Assembly: GCA_023525715.1 (NCBI GenBank)
Contig: JAKNSD010000059.1
Span: forward strand, 822,380-886,379
Reading direction: 5' to 3'
DNA: 64,000 nucleotides
Origin: Cichorium intybus
Taxonomy: Eukaryota > Streptophyta > Magnoliopsida > Asterales > Asteraceae
In this document: positions 41,230 to 53,945 of the stretch, in pieces
How the letters are laid out: each line of letters starts with the position of its first letter
Numbering within the stretch: the stretch's first letter is position 1
Notes under the pieces: generated by a model
Told to the model about the DNA's origin: nothing
Database searches by the model: none
What the model saw: the letters and a program-made list of their open reading frames with translations, nothing else
Position numbers and translations under genes: made by a program

Positions 41230-44200
41230 TTGTTTTTACATTAGAGCCAACAAATAGAAAAGATTGACAGGCTCACTGGTAACATATTTTCCATCTAATC
41301 CTTTTAATGAAACTACATTGCTATTTTCTTGCATTTAACACTTTATTCGAATAAGAAGAAAAAATTTAAGAGAAACCTATAGAGTGAAAATCCACTCATT
41401 TCAACAATGAATCTGCTCTTTGATTTTTCCTTTTGACTTAATATTGACAGATCTTATATTCCTTTTGATCTTCATCATCAATTGTTTCAGAATTCAGATT
41501 TAGAGTTGGCTTTTTATAACCTTGAAGCTTTTGATCTTCATCTTACCAGCACTCCGCCTAAAGTGAGTTTGTCTTATAATATTTCGTTCCCTTTTTCCAT
41601 CACTCAATACATTTATTGTATTCTGTAATACATACAAGATTGACTTTATTCTTCTAGTTGAATGCCTGAAGCTTCTACCATATGAATTAATCCAATTTCA
41701 ACAAAAAGTCCTGCTTTCGATGTGAACAAACAAAGGTCGATTTGGGTCAACATAAGTTGTGTGCCAATTGATGGTATAAGGGTATCCTACTAGTCTAAAA
41801 TTTTGTAAGCATGGTATGGAAGAAATTGAGATCATAAGTTAACCTTGTAGTGAAAAGTTGGGCTCATTAAGACACTGTGGATTTCCAATTAAATTAGCAA
41901 AGAGCTCCTTACACACAAATTAGACTTCATCTAGTTATAAGAGGGGAGCGGTGGTGGTGTATTACGGAGAAAATATGCTCTTCTTCAAACCGCACGAATG
42001 AAACTTAAACACAAGAGAGAAAGGAATGTCTAAAAATTAAAAATGAACAAAGTCATAAAAATTGAAGTTGAAACAGTGTGTGAGTTAATCTAGATTTTGA
42101 CCTTTTGACAGGTTGGAACTACCATTAAACAAACAAGAGTTTCCATCCAACCTAAAGCCACAAATTTAGACGGGAGGCCAATGGAGCATGGACAAGGAGT
42201 TACAATTATTTTAAGAAGTAATAAATAACTAATAAACATAAGCCATTTTAGTTTACCATCTAATCTAATAATTCATGTTGTTATGTTGATACCAAATTGA
42301 ATGAGATTGCAATAAGTAGAAGTTACCTAAACATATCACAAATTGGTTATAATAGCTTGGAATCACAAAAATCGAATAATTACTTTCAAAACACACATCT
42401 AAGAATACCAACATCATCTTTATGTTGTTTGTAAATGCTACCTAAAAAATTATGAAATATTGAAGTGGTTGGTAATCATTCTAAATTAAACCCCTAATGA
42501 AGGATTATCCAAACTCATCATCAAGTGTAATTCATTTTGAATTTACATTGATCATAAACAGATACTTTGTCATGCTAAGTGCCTAGGTAATCAAAATGAT
42601 GTGTAAAAGTCACGAGAATATCAAACTTAAGGCAAAAAGCATAGTACTTGAGGGGTATTTAGGGAACATGAAGCCTTTCCATTTGAGATGTGTGATCACT
42701 AATGGCTAAAAGGTAAATACCACCCACCTGCCTTCAAGTAGAAACATACGACCTACCTAATTAAGATGGTAATGAATCAAAAGTTTGAAGTTTTAGACCA
42801 CTATACCCTTATCTTCCATCTTCATATTTGGAAAACTAATCCTGAAGAATGAATTAAACTTTTAACAAGGGTAATTTATTTTCCTGGTTGAGATCATATC
42901 CAAGTGGTGCAGACTAGGGAAGAAGATGAAAGACTTTCTTTCCAGTACTATTGGTTTTAGCCATTACTATTTTATATAAAGAATATAACAATTATCCATT
43001 TGTAATACAAATAGAAAAAAGAAACTACCTGGTTGGGAAGTTAAGTGCAAATCCAAGCTAAATTTGGTGCCAAGTCGAATATAGCAAATACCGGAATCAC
43101 AAGTCAATGACTATATGATAGACCTCCCATGGTAAGTCTATGCAAACACAAAAAGACAATATTTTTAGTTGGGATTCTAATTACAAGATATTTAGAACAT
43201 GTATTTAAAACAAATATACCGATTGAAGTCGTCCTTCTAAGTAACAATGAGGGTTTCACATTGTTTTCATATTTACATCATTGTCTACAACCGATCTACA
43301 GATTCAAGCATCGAATTTAGAATGATATTACAATCTAATTTATTTAGAATAAAGATTATTAACCGACAATTATCACATAAACAATTGATATTTGTATTAA
43401 TTAAAGCAAACATCTAAATTAATAAACAGTATAAACAATCGGCAAAATGAGGGGAACCTGGTTAAGTAGTAAATGACTGAAATCATTCCTCTTTCTGTCT
43501 CTTCCCTTTACCCCTCCAGTTGTCTATATTATCAAGATCTTTTATGGATTTGGAGCCTTAAAAAGGGAAGTTCAAAACACCAAACCCAATCAATTGTTTA
43601 TACACACAAAAGGTTGTCAGATTTAAGGGAAACAAACAAATATGAAATACAAAACTAACCAGTAGTACAAAACACCAAACATAAAAGATCTTGATAAAGG
43701 GAAGATAGAATTCTATCATTTACTTTTAAAAGGAGTTCTTTAAAGAGTTCAAAACTAACCAGTAGTACAAAACACCTTTTAAAATTCTATCATTTACTTT
43801 CAAAATATGATGTCTACAAACAAAGATGATAGAATTCTATCTTCCCTTTATCAAGATCTTTTATGGATTTACTTTGTCGTTTTTTGTGAAAATCTCAAGG
43901 GAAATTTATGATATTGCTATATTTGCTAAATTTTCGATGTTCAGTAGTCATCACTATGACACCACATACATAAGAAATACCAGAATGTGGAATGTCACTA
44001 GTTTATGGATTAGTGAATGTTCTGTTAGCATATGACAAATGGTCAAACATTTTAGAGAACCATATCTGGAAATTCTATTAAACTATAGTAAAAATGAAAA
44101 AAAAAAATCTTACATTGGTCAGGCTCTTTTCATTCTTCTCTTTTGAAGGAAAGTCAACGCCCCAATTATTCGTGTTATAGGTAAAGTCTAACAAGAAAAT

Positions 44201-45334
44201 ATTGAATTAGAGACATCACTTACATTTTTTTCATATCACAAGGTAATATAATTTAAAAAGACTGTAAATCCATATACCCTGCAAATTGTACCTGTTGAAC
44301 CAGTTACCAAAATTGTATGAAGCTCCACTACAAGTTAAAATTTCAGTTCCTATAACCTAAAACAGTAAAGTTTATGATGATTGATAATACTTAAAGAGTA
44401 AATTTGAGGCAATAAGAAGTTTACCCTGGACTCTCTACATGGATCATAAAATGTTGTCTTTCCATACTAAGCTCCTAAGTAATCAGAAAGATATGGGAAA
44501 GTCAAGAAAAACAATAAAATATTGCATTTAAGAAGAAAAGAACAGTACTTCCATATTTGATGAGTTAAACTAACCTGTAAGTAAAACATCAATCATTGCA
44601 TTGTACATACATACATCAGAACATATAAATACAACCACATATGGATCATTATCACCAATATTTTTATAATATAAGATACTAAATATAGCTTTCAGAACTT
44701 GGTACCCATTACCCCTAAGATCTAGCTGAATCTTCCCTTAAATGGCCAAGAATTCAATAAATAACATCAAAGTAACATTTATATCAACCATTAAATAAAT
44801 TAAATTAAAAAACAAGGTATTTTTTGGTTTCACACTTACGATATTATGAGGTTCCGCAGCATTTCATGTATCCATCAAGGTTACAATTAATTAGTGCAAA
44901 AATTTAAAATCTGATAATAAAGAGGCCGAAGTACAAGCAATACTAACACTTACCCTCAATCTTTTACCCTTACCCTCAATCTTTAACCCGCATTAGTTCA
45001 CACATCTAATATAATGAGGTTTTATAGCTGACAGTTCCCATCGATTGTTTTATAAAGAAATGAATATTATCATTTATAAAACATCCAGAAGCTGGAACTC
45101 CTTGGGCATCCAGAAGCTTTGCACGGTGGACCTCTTTTGCTTCAAATACCAAAAAATTTCATTTTAAACCCTTTTAGTTTTTCTAATTACTAATTTACTT
45201 TCAATTAATATCTTTACGTATAAAAATACTAAAGTAAACCAAAATACTTTGAAGCATGATAGAGAGAAATTGAATACGATTAGTGTTAGGTAGAGATCAA
45301 GGGTTTAACACTAAGCATTGTAGTGTTTATAGAC
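41230..45334. other. A+T-rich DNA without recognised genes
   Basis: The main structure is a local repeat cluster at 43520 to 43870: a 33-bp inverted repeat (GATCTTGATAAAGGGAAGAT…) at about 43687 to 43720 and 43823 to 43857, plus two copies of TTCAAAACTAACCAGTAGTA. Open frames here have no domains. Confidence 0.45.
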
Positions 45335-45919
45335 TTCAATCAAAACTAAAATAAGAAAAAGAAGCTGATTTATTGTTGGCACTTGAATCTCTAAAAGCTT
45401 CTTCATCTCTCATATCTTAAATTACAGGTTTCAAAATAACAATATTCCTTTCTAGCATTTGAAACCCTCACCCATTTTTAAATCGACAACATTAGCAATT
45501 CCATGTTATAAACCATCATCATAATTTAATAAAAATATAACGTCCCTTTCATTCAGCAAAACCATATGCATTAGATAAAACAGCAATGTATGTCCCCATT
45601 AAGTCCACTAGATAAAAAAGAAGTAATAGCTAACTTTAAAGAAGAATTCTTCTCTGAAAGCTCAATGTATAACGGTGCAACCAATTTGCAAGGACCACAC
45701 CAAGATGCATTGAAGTCGGCAACCACCTATATAAAAATAACCATTCTTTTGTATCAATTAATTACCATCAATTGTATTAGATTTCAGTAAAGAATGATAA
45801 AATATTTTGCCTTGTGTTTTTGCTTTCGGTCCCAATCATCCTTGGTAGTGACAGGTGTCACTTTACCTTCTGCAAATTGAGGGCGATCTTCTGGCTCATC
45901 TTCTTCAGTCTGATGACAC
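45335..45919. repeat. Left arm of a 585-bp inverted repeat
   Basis: Reverse complement of 51404 to 51988, apparently identical over the full 585 bp with no gaps: any position x pairs with 97323 minus x. Both arms include an intron, so the copying was at DNA level. It carries the thioredoxin fragment described separately. Confidence 0.95.
45637..45909 (-). pseudogene. Thioredoxin h9-like gene fragment, left copy
   Basis: Two pieces on the minus strand: 45909 to 45823 encodes TEEDEPEDRPQFAEGKVTPV then TTKDDWDRK, and 45726 to 45637, after an intron-like spacer ending ATATAG, encodes VVADFNASWCGPCKLVAPLY then IELSEKNSSL. The WCGPC redox site is intact. The N-terminal extension and TTKDDWD resemble the plant Trx h9 group. 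The end of the first exon is replaced by an unrelated KQKHKAKYF tail, and the second ends before the conserved Val-Asp-Val-Asp strand, so the C-terminal half is missing. It cannot give a whole thioredoxin. Confidence 0.82.
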
Positions 45920-47301
45920 AAATATGAGTTGGTGACCATTTCTGTTTGATAATATATTAAAATGAGAAGACAACAAATGTCTGTAATTTCATGATGGGAC
46001 ATGAATATATTACAAGAAGAACTGCATACAAGTCCCATTATTTGTTACAAAGAAACTCACAGCAGAGAAGCAACATAACTGCAGTGGGTTTAGCCTGAAT
46101 AGATGAAAATTTGTATTAAAAGAAGATTCTGAAATATACACACGTTACCTGAAAGTAAAAGTATATTTATCAATGCAAACTGGGTAGACAAGAGGGAGAG
46201 GATTGTGACTAACCTGTTGTTAATAGTCAGTGCTGAAATTAATGTTCTAGATGTTACAATGTAAAAAATCTATATCCAGGTCTGTGATTCTTGTTATGAC
46301 ATCTTGCAATGCAGGAACAAAAACCACAATTCAACAGCTAAATAACCCTTCCTTCATTGGATTATCAATAGAGAAATCTATTGATATACCTATTTATAGC
46401 ATTGTACTTTCATATTGTATTTGGATCATGTTAATATAATCAAGGAGATTTTTCACAATTCTATAATATAAAAACATGAAAGTGGGATGCTATAATAAAC
46501 AAATATTGGGAAGTATGATTGCACATTATTTTTTCTTGCAATTAAATATTTTATCACAAGCCTAATCATCTGCTCTTTTCAATGGTTTTCTTTATGCTAT
46601 ATTATTCGTTGAAGATTTGACTCGAGAATGAGAACATCTTCTTAAGATCAGGTACGACATTGTGGTTTCTTTTAAATTTTGTTTATGTAAGTCATCTATA
46701 ATGTAGTTTTTAATTTTCCACAAAATAGTGATTTCATAAGTTAAGGATTTATGTGTCTTTCTATAGGTACTATAAAAGATTAATATTTGCTTACGGTAAA
46801 ATAAAAATGCATTGATGACAATGTTGTACCAGCTGCTCTAAGAACATCCAGGTTCACCAACCCAAATCACATTTTGATTTAAACAAGAACACCCAAATAC
46901 ATAAAAATATATAGGTATATAAACATAAATCATACAAAAATCAAGAAATTCCACATATAAATACCTAAAAATCATATTAAATGGCAATTGGGCTTTACCA
47001 AGAAAACTAATAGATCAAAATTTGTAAATATAGAAATACATTAATAAAATCAAGTTAATTAAACTTACAATTTAATACGCAGTCTTGAAAAAGGATCCTT
47101 TTTAAAGACTACTTACTTGTAGCTGCACACAGGAAGTAGGTACAAAAATATAGACTTTCTTCAAACAAATTACTCCAAAAAAACATCAAAATTTTGTAGA
47201 GAAGAAAATACATAAATCTAATTTGTAATAACCCTAACAAAGTCATTGATTATTTATTGAAATTTCATGGTAAGTGATCCAACCCCTACCCTGATTTTTT
47301 C
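45920..47301. other. Spacer between the inverted-repeat arms, first part
   Basis: A+T-rich DNA. The minus-strand frame that enters the thioredoxin fragment continues to about 46038, but that extension is probably intron. Confidence 0.4.
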
Positions 47302-47406
47302 CTACATAAAGTACCAACATGTGCCCCCTTGTCCACCACCTCTGGATTTGGTTAGTGAAATACTTTCAAAAAAAATCCTCTGATTGTTAGCAGCAACCAG
47401 TATGAC
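47302..47406 (-). pseudogene. Terminal exon-like island, product not recognised
   Basis: Minus strand: after a good acceptor (TTTCTTTGCAG), a 34-codon frame starts VILVAANNQRIFFES and ends GGGQGGTCWYFM at TAG. Family not recognised. It may be one more captured exon. Confidence 0.3.
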
Positions 47407-47896
47407 CTGCAAAGAAATTGTTTAATGTTACTATTTTATGAACAAAAACAAATAGACCTAAGAAAATAAAAAACTTGATTACGGAAAAAATAAGTAAAGA
47501 AAATACAAATTTTCTTTCCCCTTGTTTTCACAAACACATGTACATGTAATTATCAAGGAGCCAACATATGAGATTTTGGAAACTGTTTAGAGTCAAAGAT
47601 TAATAAATAGATGGAGCCTTTAGTTGATGTTGCTAGATCAATAAATGGTTGTAAAGTTGTAGAGTGGAGCTGAGTTGAAAAGTTGTTTTCCTGTGATCCA
47701 TTTAGAAGAAATTAGAAGGTCAACAATAACACAACTCAAAAGGTGTTCTTGATCTTTCTTGATATTGGTTTACGTTTTTCCTTGAATCCACAAATTGAAC
47801 CTGGATTTCTTGATTTCCTTCATCTTTGTTTACATTTTCCATCATTTTCTTTAACAAGAAATTGATGTTGGCACCCTTTAACTGCTTTCAATTGCT

Positions 47897-48132
47897 GGGA
47901 TCTTTAATAAGGAGTACCTTGGAGAAAAATCAATCAAAAAGGTAGACGTTCAGAAGCATAGAATGAGGGTTTCATACTTAATCATTAAAAATCAAACCTA
48001 TAATTTATCAAATCAAATGAGAGGATACACAGAATCACCTAAAGTTCGTCCTTTCGTTAGTTTCTTCTTCTAAGAAGATAGTGGTTGTGGGAAGTACGTG
48101 CCAGACCAATGGAGATGAATGAAAAGGTTGTG
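47897..48132. repeat. Direct repeat copy 1 (partner at 50.1 kb)
   Basis: Aligns in direct orientation with 50099 to 50320, sharing AGCATAGAATGAGGGTTTC and GATAGTGGT.GTGGGAAGTA blocks, with moderate divergence. Both copies lie between the arms of the large inverted repeat. Confidence 0.8.
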
Positions 48133-48800
48133 TGAAGTACGTTCCTGACGATAACCATTGTTACCAAATTGTTGAGCCTCCAAAACAAAAATCTTGAATG
48201 AATCCAGAAACAAGAAATTAAAACAACAAACCCTAGTTAGAATCATCAATAACCATAAGTCAAAAATATTTAAAGAAAAATCATTGTTCAAAGTTGTAAG
48301 AGTCAGGAATAGAAAAAAACTAAGGAGAAGTTGTGGATATCTCAGACATGTCGATTCCAAAATACAACAAGAAGAAAGAAAAAAAAAATTGGGGCTCAGA
48401 TTACACAGACGGGCTAGGGTTCTTGAAACAGGCAAACCCTCACATGGAATCGAACAACTACCACTTATTATCCAGGTTAAGCTCTATAAAAATAAAGAAC
48501 TTTCTGCAATCGATCTATAGAGAAGAAGGCCAACAAGAATGGGTGAATGAAGAAAAATCCCAAAAAAAAGCCTTAAATGAAATTGACAAACAAATAGCAG
48601 GGAGGAAGAGGACGAAGGAGTAAAGAGAAAAAGGAGAGATGCCTGGATCAGGGTATACGTTGTATCCGGAAGATGAAGAGTAGATCGGGGCAGTTGGAGA
48701 TGAAACGGTGTGATACCCTATGATATATATGGCGTCGTTCAAAAGTCAAGGACGTGGCGCCTTAGGAAGGCTATAAACAGAAAACGTACGGCTCTAAAAA
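48133..48800 (-). promoter_or_regulatory. Possible promoter and leader of a lost minus-strand gene
   Basis: On the minus strand, a CATATATATCATAG box near 48720 follows a GGCGCCACGTCC stretch and is followed by a CT-rich, leader-like region to about 48480. It points toward the thioredoxin and other minus-strand fragments. Direct coding evidence is absent, and the overlapping open frames have no domains. Confidence 0.3.
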
Positions 48801-50098
48801 AACCTTTTTTATATAGGACCAGGTTACAAACAGCGTATTATATAATAAAAATACTTATATATAAAAATAATATTTAGTTAAGGGGTTGATTTTTCCACTG
48901 AAAGATTTTATTCTTCCATTGGAAAAACAAGACAATGACAATTATACCCCTACTTCAATTTTTTATAATTCCACTAAATTTTTTTTAATCATTTTGTTAT
49001 ATTCGGTTGCATTTGTCTAATCTTACTCATAAACCACTTAAGTCAATGAGAGAGAAAGGAGGGAGAGGAAGCGCCGTCGGAATAAGGGAAGCATCATTGG
49101 AACTATGATGCAGTTGGAGGAAGGGAAGATGGGTGGACATGAGTATACTACAACAAACGATGATGAAGAGAATCTCGAAGCAATCACCAGGATAGCAACA
49201 ATATTGCAACCATGTATTTCATGACAAACATTCAGGATGGCAGTAGTAAACAAAGGAGGAACGTTGGAGCATTCGCCATAGTTATGGATGTCTCGTGGAT
49301 GTGTATATTGCAAGGAAGAGGGGGAAGGATCATTATTTGCTTTTATAATATACATTATCCAAGATACATTATCCAAGTGATGAGCACTAACATCCCAAAT
49401 CACTTTCTGCTAGGTCCTGCTTTCCCTTTTCCCCCTTCTCTTACCGCCTACGCACCTTTTAAAGAGAGACGAAGGAGTCGATAGAGAGACATCACTCGTT
49501 TCTTGGCAGCTACGTCTTTAAAGTGTCGTATTTATATCCAAAATCGGAGAGTCTTGGCATATGAATCCTAGGTTTTAAGAACTTATCGTTTTCTTCTGAT
49601 CATCGTCCTTCCTTCCTTAATAGAAATGACGCTTCTCGCCAGCACCATCACCCTATGCGTTGTTGCTCACTTATACATCCACTGCGGGATAGAATTAGAC
49701 ATCCGACATTTTGAATCAATCTTTTAATAGAATCAAAATTAATATTTGGAGTTCCCATTTGGGAGTGGGCTGTAGAAGCACCACCGGCAGAAGCACGTAG
49801 TGAGGGCGGAAGAAGATGCGTCGTTGATGGATCATTTTGTATTTTTGTTTATGCAATGGATCATTTTTTACATTTTAAAACATAAAAGGACCCTTACAAG
49901 CATATATGAATTCTAAAACATCCATTCAGTTGATATTTTAGGATGTATATATTAAAGATAAATTAGAGTTAAATAAGAAGGAAAAAAATAAACATACCTA
50001 CCAACCAAATATGAGCAAGGGAAAGAGGTCCGAGATAGAATTTGAAGTACAAGCTCTTTGTATGGGAATCATTAGAAGCGGTGGATGGAAAATAAAGG
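48801..50098. other. DNA without recognised genes
   Basis: 49040 to 49490 is more G+C-rich and open on both strands for up to 121 codons, but shows no domain. Confidence 0.4.
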
Positions 50099-50320
50099 TG
50101 GGTTCTTTAATACTAAGTACCTTGGAGGATGATCAATAAAAAGGTAAAGCATAGAATGAGGGTTTCGTACTTAATAATTAAAATCAAACCCATAATTTAT
50201 GAAATCATATGAGAGGATACAGAGAATCAGGAAGAATTGGTCCTTTCTTTAGTTTCTTATTCAAAGGAGATAGTGGTGGTGGGAAGTACGTGACAGGCCA
50301 ATGGAGATAAATGAAAATGT
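50099..50320. repeat. Direct repeat copy 2 (partner at 47.9 kb)
   Basis: Second copy of the 47897 to 48132 sequence, about 2.2 kb away. Confidence 0.8.
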
Positions 50321-50824
50321 TAGAAACGTTTTCTTATTTGAAAGGGGTCAAAGGGTATGGAACCATTTGTAGATGGAAAGGCGGCGTTTAGGGGATGAAA
50401 TACTTCTTTATTTTAAATAATATATAATTAATGTGAAATATATATCAATAATGTTTATTTTAAACAATACTAAGGAATACGATAACTACCACAATTATAA
50501 GTACACAAAAAAAGATGAAATACTTCTTTATTCTAAAAAATATATAATTAATGTGAAGTATATATCAATAATGTTTTATGTATGAATCTACATACACAAA
50601 TGTATCCGACTTAAAGACTTAGACTATGTTTGTTTACCTCTTAATTAGGCTATTTAAAGATAATCTTCGAATCTGGTTCTTAATTTTGCCACTTAATTAA
50701 AAAAATCCTCTTAATTTGGTTCTTAATTTTTGTCACAACAGCCCTGATCAAAGCTCATACATCCATATACATCTCAATAAAAGTTTAGTTGAAAAGGTCA
50801 TGTCTTGATATATAAATAAAATGC

Positions 50825-51395
50825 TTGTTAACAGCAGATAGCGGCGCTATCTCTATTGATAGCGTCCCTATCTAATAGCTTTGCAAATTCAAAGATAGCG
50901 AACCTTCACTGAAAATTTCAAATTCATGATTTTATGGTTTAAGCCATGAAAACTCTAAATTTTACACACCAATCACCAAGGAAATCATGCTAATAACATA
51001 TACTAACATCCTATATCTCATAAACCGGCAATTTACACGAATTCTAGCTTTTAAGGTTTCAAAAAACCCCGAAACTCATACAAAATCACATACCTCTTGG
51101 ATTTAAGAATCAAGAACACATTTATGACGTTAGAATCGACTTCCTTTAGCACCCACACGTAATCTCTTGCACTAATTTGACACAATATCACTCGTTCTCT
51201 CATGACTTTCGTATTTGGAGTGTTTGTGACTTAATCGTACAGTTAAAAGACTAAATAAGTCTGATTTCGCGAAAATAACAACGCTAACCATAATGATAGC
51301 ATCACTATCCATTTAACTCTAAAGATGTAATGTACTTCGAGATAACGATGCTATCCTATGAAGATAGCGACACTATTATGCCTGTACAACACCTT
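50825..51395. mobile_element. LTR-like remnant next to the inverted-repeat arm
   Basis: Non-coding sequence with repeated GATAGCG/GCTATC words like those at 17.7 to 18.6 kb. It stops just before the right arm of the 585-bp inverted repeat. No ends or target duplications could be set. Confidence 0.3.
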
Positions 51396-51403
51396 TTCCA
51401 CCA

Positions 51404-51988
51404 GTGTCATCAGACTGAAGAAGATGAGCCAGAAGATCGCCCTCAATTTGCAGAAGGTAAAGTGACACCTGTCACTACCAAGGATGATTGGGACCGAAAG
51501 CAAAAACACAAGGCAAAATATTTTATCATTCTTTACTGAAATCTAATACAATTGATGGTAATTAATTGATACAAAAGAATGGTTATTTTTATATAGGTGG
51601 TTGCCGACTTCAATGCATCTTGGTGTGGTCCTTGCAAATTGGTTGCACCGTTATACATTGAGCTTTCAGAGAAGAATTCTTCTTTAAAGTTAGCTATTAC
51701 TTCTTTTTTATCTAGTGGACTTAATGGGGACATACATTGCTGTTTTATCTAATGCATATGGTTTTGCTGAATGAAAGGGACGTTATATTTTTATTAAATT
51801 ATGATGATGGTTTATAACATGGAATTGCTAATGTTGTCGATTTAAAAATGGGTGAGGGTTTCAAATGCTAGAAAGGAATATTGTTATTTTGAAACCTGTA
51901 ATTTAAGATATGAGAGATGAAGAAGCTTTTAGAGATTCAAGTGCCAACAATAAATCAGCTTCTTTTTCTTATTTTAGTTTTGATTGAA
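51404..51988. repeat. Right arm of the 585-bp inverted repeat
   Basis: Reverse complement of 45335 to 45919. The outer flanks (CTTTATAGAC-type left, AAGTACCAAA right) do not match each other, and no clear target duplication was found. Confidence 0.95.
51414..51686 (+). pseudogene. Thioredoxin h9-like gene fragment, right copy
   Basis: Mirror copy of the 45637 to 45909 fragment, on the plus strand: 51414 to 51500 (N-terminal extension to DDWDRK) and 51597 to 51686 (VVADFNASWCGPCK to SEKNSSL), separated by an intron-like spacer. It has the same truncations as the left copy, so both derive from one already broken or partial fragment. Confidence 0.82.
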
Positions 51989-53569
51989 AAGTACCAAAAT
52001 TACCATGTATTATTAATGAGAGAATGCCTCAAGTTCTATGTTCTATTAATTAGTCTAATATGCAAATATTTCTGGATCAATATTTCAATGAGGAGAAAGA
52101 TAGAATATCAAAATTACCATGTATTATTAATGAGAGAATTCCATTCATTTTGAATCGTCGATTTCCGGTTCCAGTTCAACCATGGAATTTACCATTGGCT
52201 CTTTATTGCCACTGCTGCAGTTGTAAAGCCTTCATTGGCAACACCTTCCCTGATAGCTCATTATTAAACATAAAAAACTAAAGAAGAATAGTTCGCATGA
52301 AGGATAATAATCTTTACCGAGCATCTCATTCAATTGTGTCTGATAAAATTTCAAGTTAAAAGCTAAATGTTTCTGAAATATCATTCAAAGGTACACAAAC
52401 TTCTTGAGTTGACATTAGGAAAACGAAAGCAAATGATAATTAATTGGGTTTATTTCATCATCTTAACACATGAGTATTATGAAAGAGCCTTGAATACAAA
52501 CATAAGTGTTCATTAATTTAAGCATTTTTGAAGCATAACGGAAGATTATAATTTTACCCTTCTTCAAGACATTCACTCAAGGGTAACTTTTGCTAAAGGT
52601 AGGAGCAAATTGTACTTAGTGAGATACTCCAACCTAGAGGTGCACAGTACCTGCTTCAGTCATTTGATCGACAATAGTCCTAGTACTTTGAGATTCTCTT
52701 GAGCAATTTACCAAACATTTGGTGTGCACAACACAAACTGGAATGAGAATGGATGATTAATCAATTGCAGGTATCCCAAATGTGAAATATCAATCTGAAA
52801 TTAACATAACTTCAGTCAAATCCCAAATATGAAGTGAAAGCTGGAAGAATCAAAGTTGAATTGAAGCAATAGAAGTCGAAATTGAAGTTCATATCAGAAT
52901 CAAAGTTCATATTTGAAGCAATCAGACCTGGAATGAGACTGCCATTGATCGGGGATGAAGATTAAATAAGAATCAATGCTTAAGTAATCCATTAATCGAG
53001 ATAAACCTGCTTCAATCGAGACTTGCTACAATCGAGAACTGAAATTGTGATGAACCTGCTACAATCGAGAACTGAAATCGTAGATTGAACTGGAAGAAGA
53101 TGCTTCAATTAATCGAACCTTGAATCGAAAGCTACTAATATAACCTTAATATGGAAGAAGATGCTTCAATTAATCAGAACTTGAATCGATAGCTAGTTCT
53201 ACCAGAAAATTGAGGGGTGGCCTGTGCCACTATGGGCACTAGCCCAGTTCCGCCCCTGTTTTCCACATAATTTTGGTATAACACATTCCAAAACCCAATT
53301 TCACTCACAATCATTTCTAAAACATCACAAACACGCAATAAAATACCTCTACCACTTATCAAACAATAACTTACTTGAATACGAATTAAATCACAAGGAT
53401 CTCCATATTCCTACTTAAATAACTCATACTATTACTTAGCTACTAGAACTAGTAATTTACTTAGCAATTACCTCGGCTAGGAATGGGTCTCACATGTTGT
53501 CCTATGAAAAAGGTGATGATATTTTAGTGTGACAACATCAATGTCGTGTACATGTTCCCCAATTCGATT
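51989..53569. other. DNA with short duplications, no gene recognised
   Basis: TCAAAATTACCATGTATTAT then TAATGAGAGAAT occurs twice (about 51996 and 52109). GAAGAAGATGCTTCAATTAA occurs twice (about 53095 and 53155). 53210 to 53260, inverted, begins CAGGGGCGGAACTGGGCTAG, a sequence resembling a dispersed transposon end. Confidence 0.45.
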
Positions 53570-53945
53570 CAATAAGCACACTAAACACATGTAGATCGAT
53601 GTTCACTTTGTTTGAGAGAAAGTTATGCGTGGCCAGGTCCAAGTTCTCCACGTTTTGTCGTCCGCTCGGTATGTCGACATCTTCACGAAAGGTATACATA
53701 TATCTTTATTTTACAACTTTTAGTCATGTTTGAATGTTCATCAAACATCTCTCATTCAAAACAGTGGAAGGATGTAAGATGTTAGTGTATGTATATTATT
53801 TTAGTTAGTCCATGTATTTATTTTGTAGTTAGCTCATGTATGTGACCCAACGTTGTCATATGTTCGTACTTATACACTTGTACTATTGTTAAGGCAATGA
53901 GAATCATTTGGTATCGGTTATTATGTTTGTTACTTGTTGAATTAC
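53570..53945 (+). pseudogene. Ty1/copia 3' end: RNase H tail and LTR remnant
   Basis: The plus-strand frame near 53575 to 53695 reads IDVHFV, stop, EKVMRGQVQVLHVLSSARYV then DIFTKG, the recognisable C-terminal end of a copia polyprotein (…ADIFTKGL…), with two in-frame stops. A purine-rich GTGGAAGGATG precedes TGTTAGTGTATGTATAT at about 53782, a typical LTR start. No matching 5' LTR was found. It may or may not belong to the gag remnant at 31.2 kb. Confidence 0.75.

Noticed and set aside
45590..45790. 66-aa plus-strand open frame, also at 51533 to 51733 on the minus strand
   Set aside because: It is the antisense of the thioredoxin fragment in both inverted-repeat arms.
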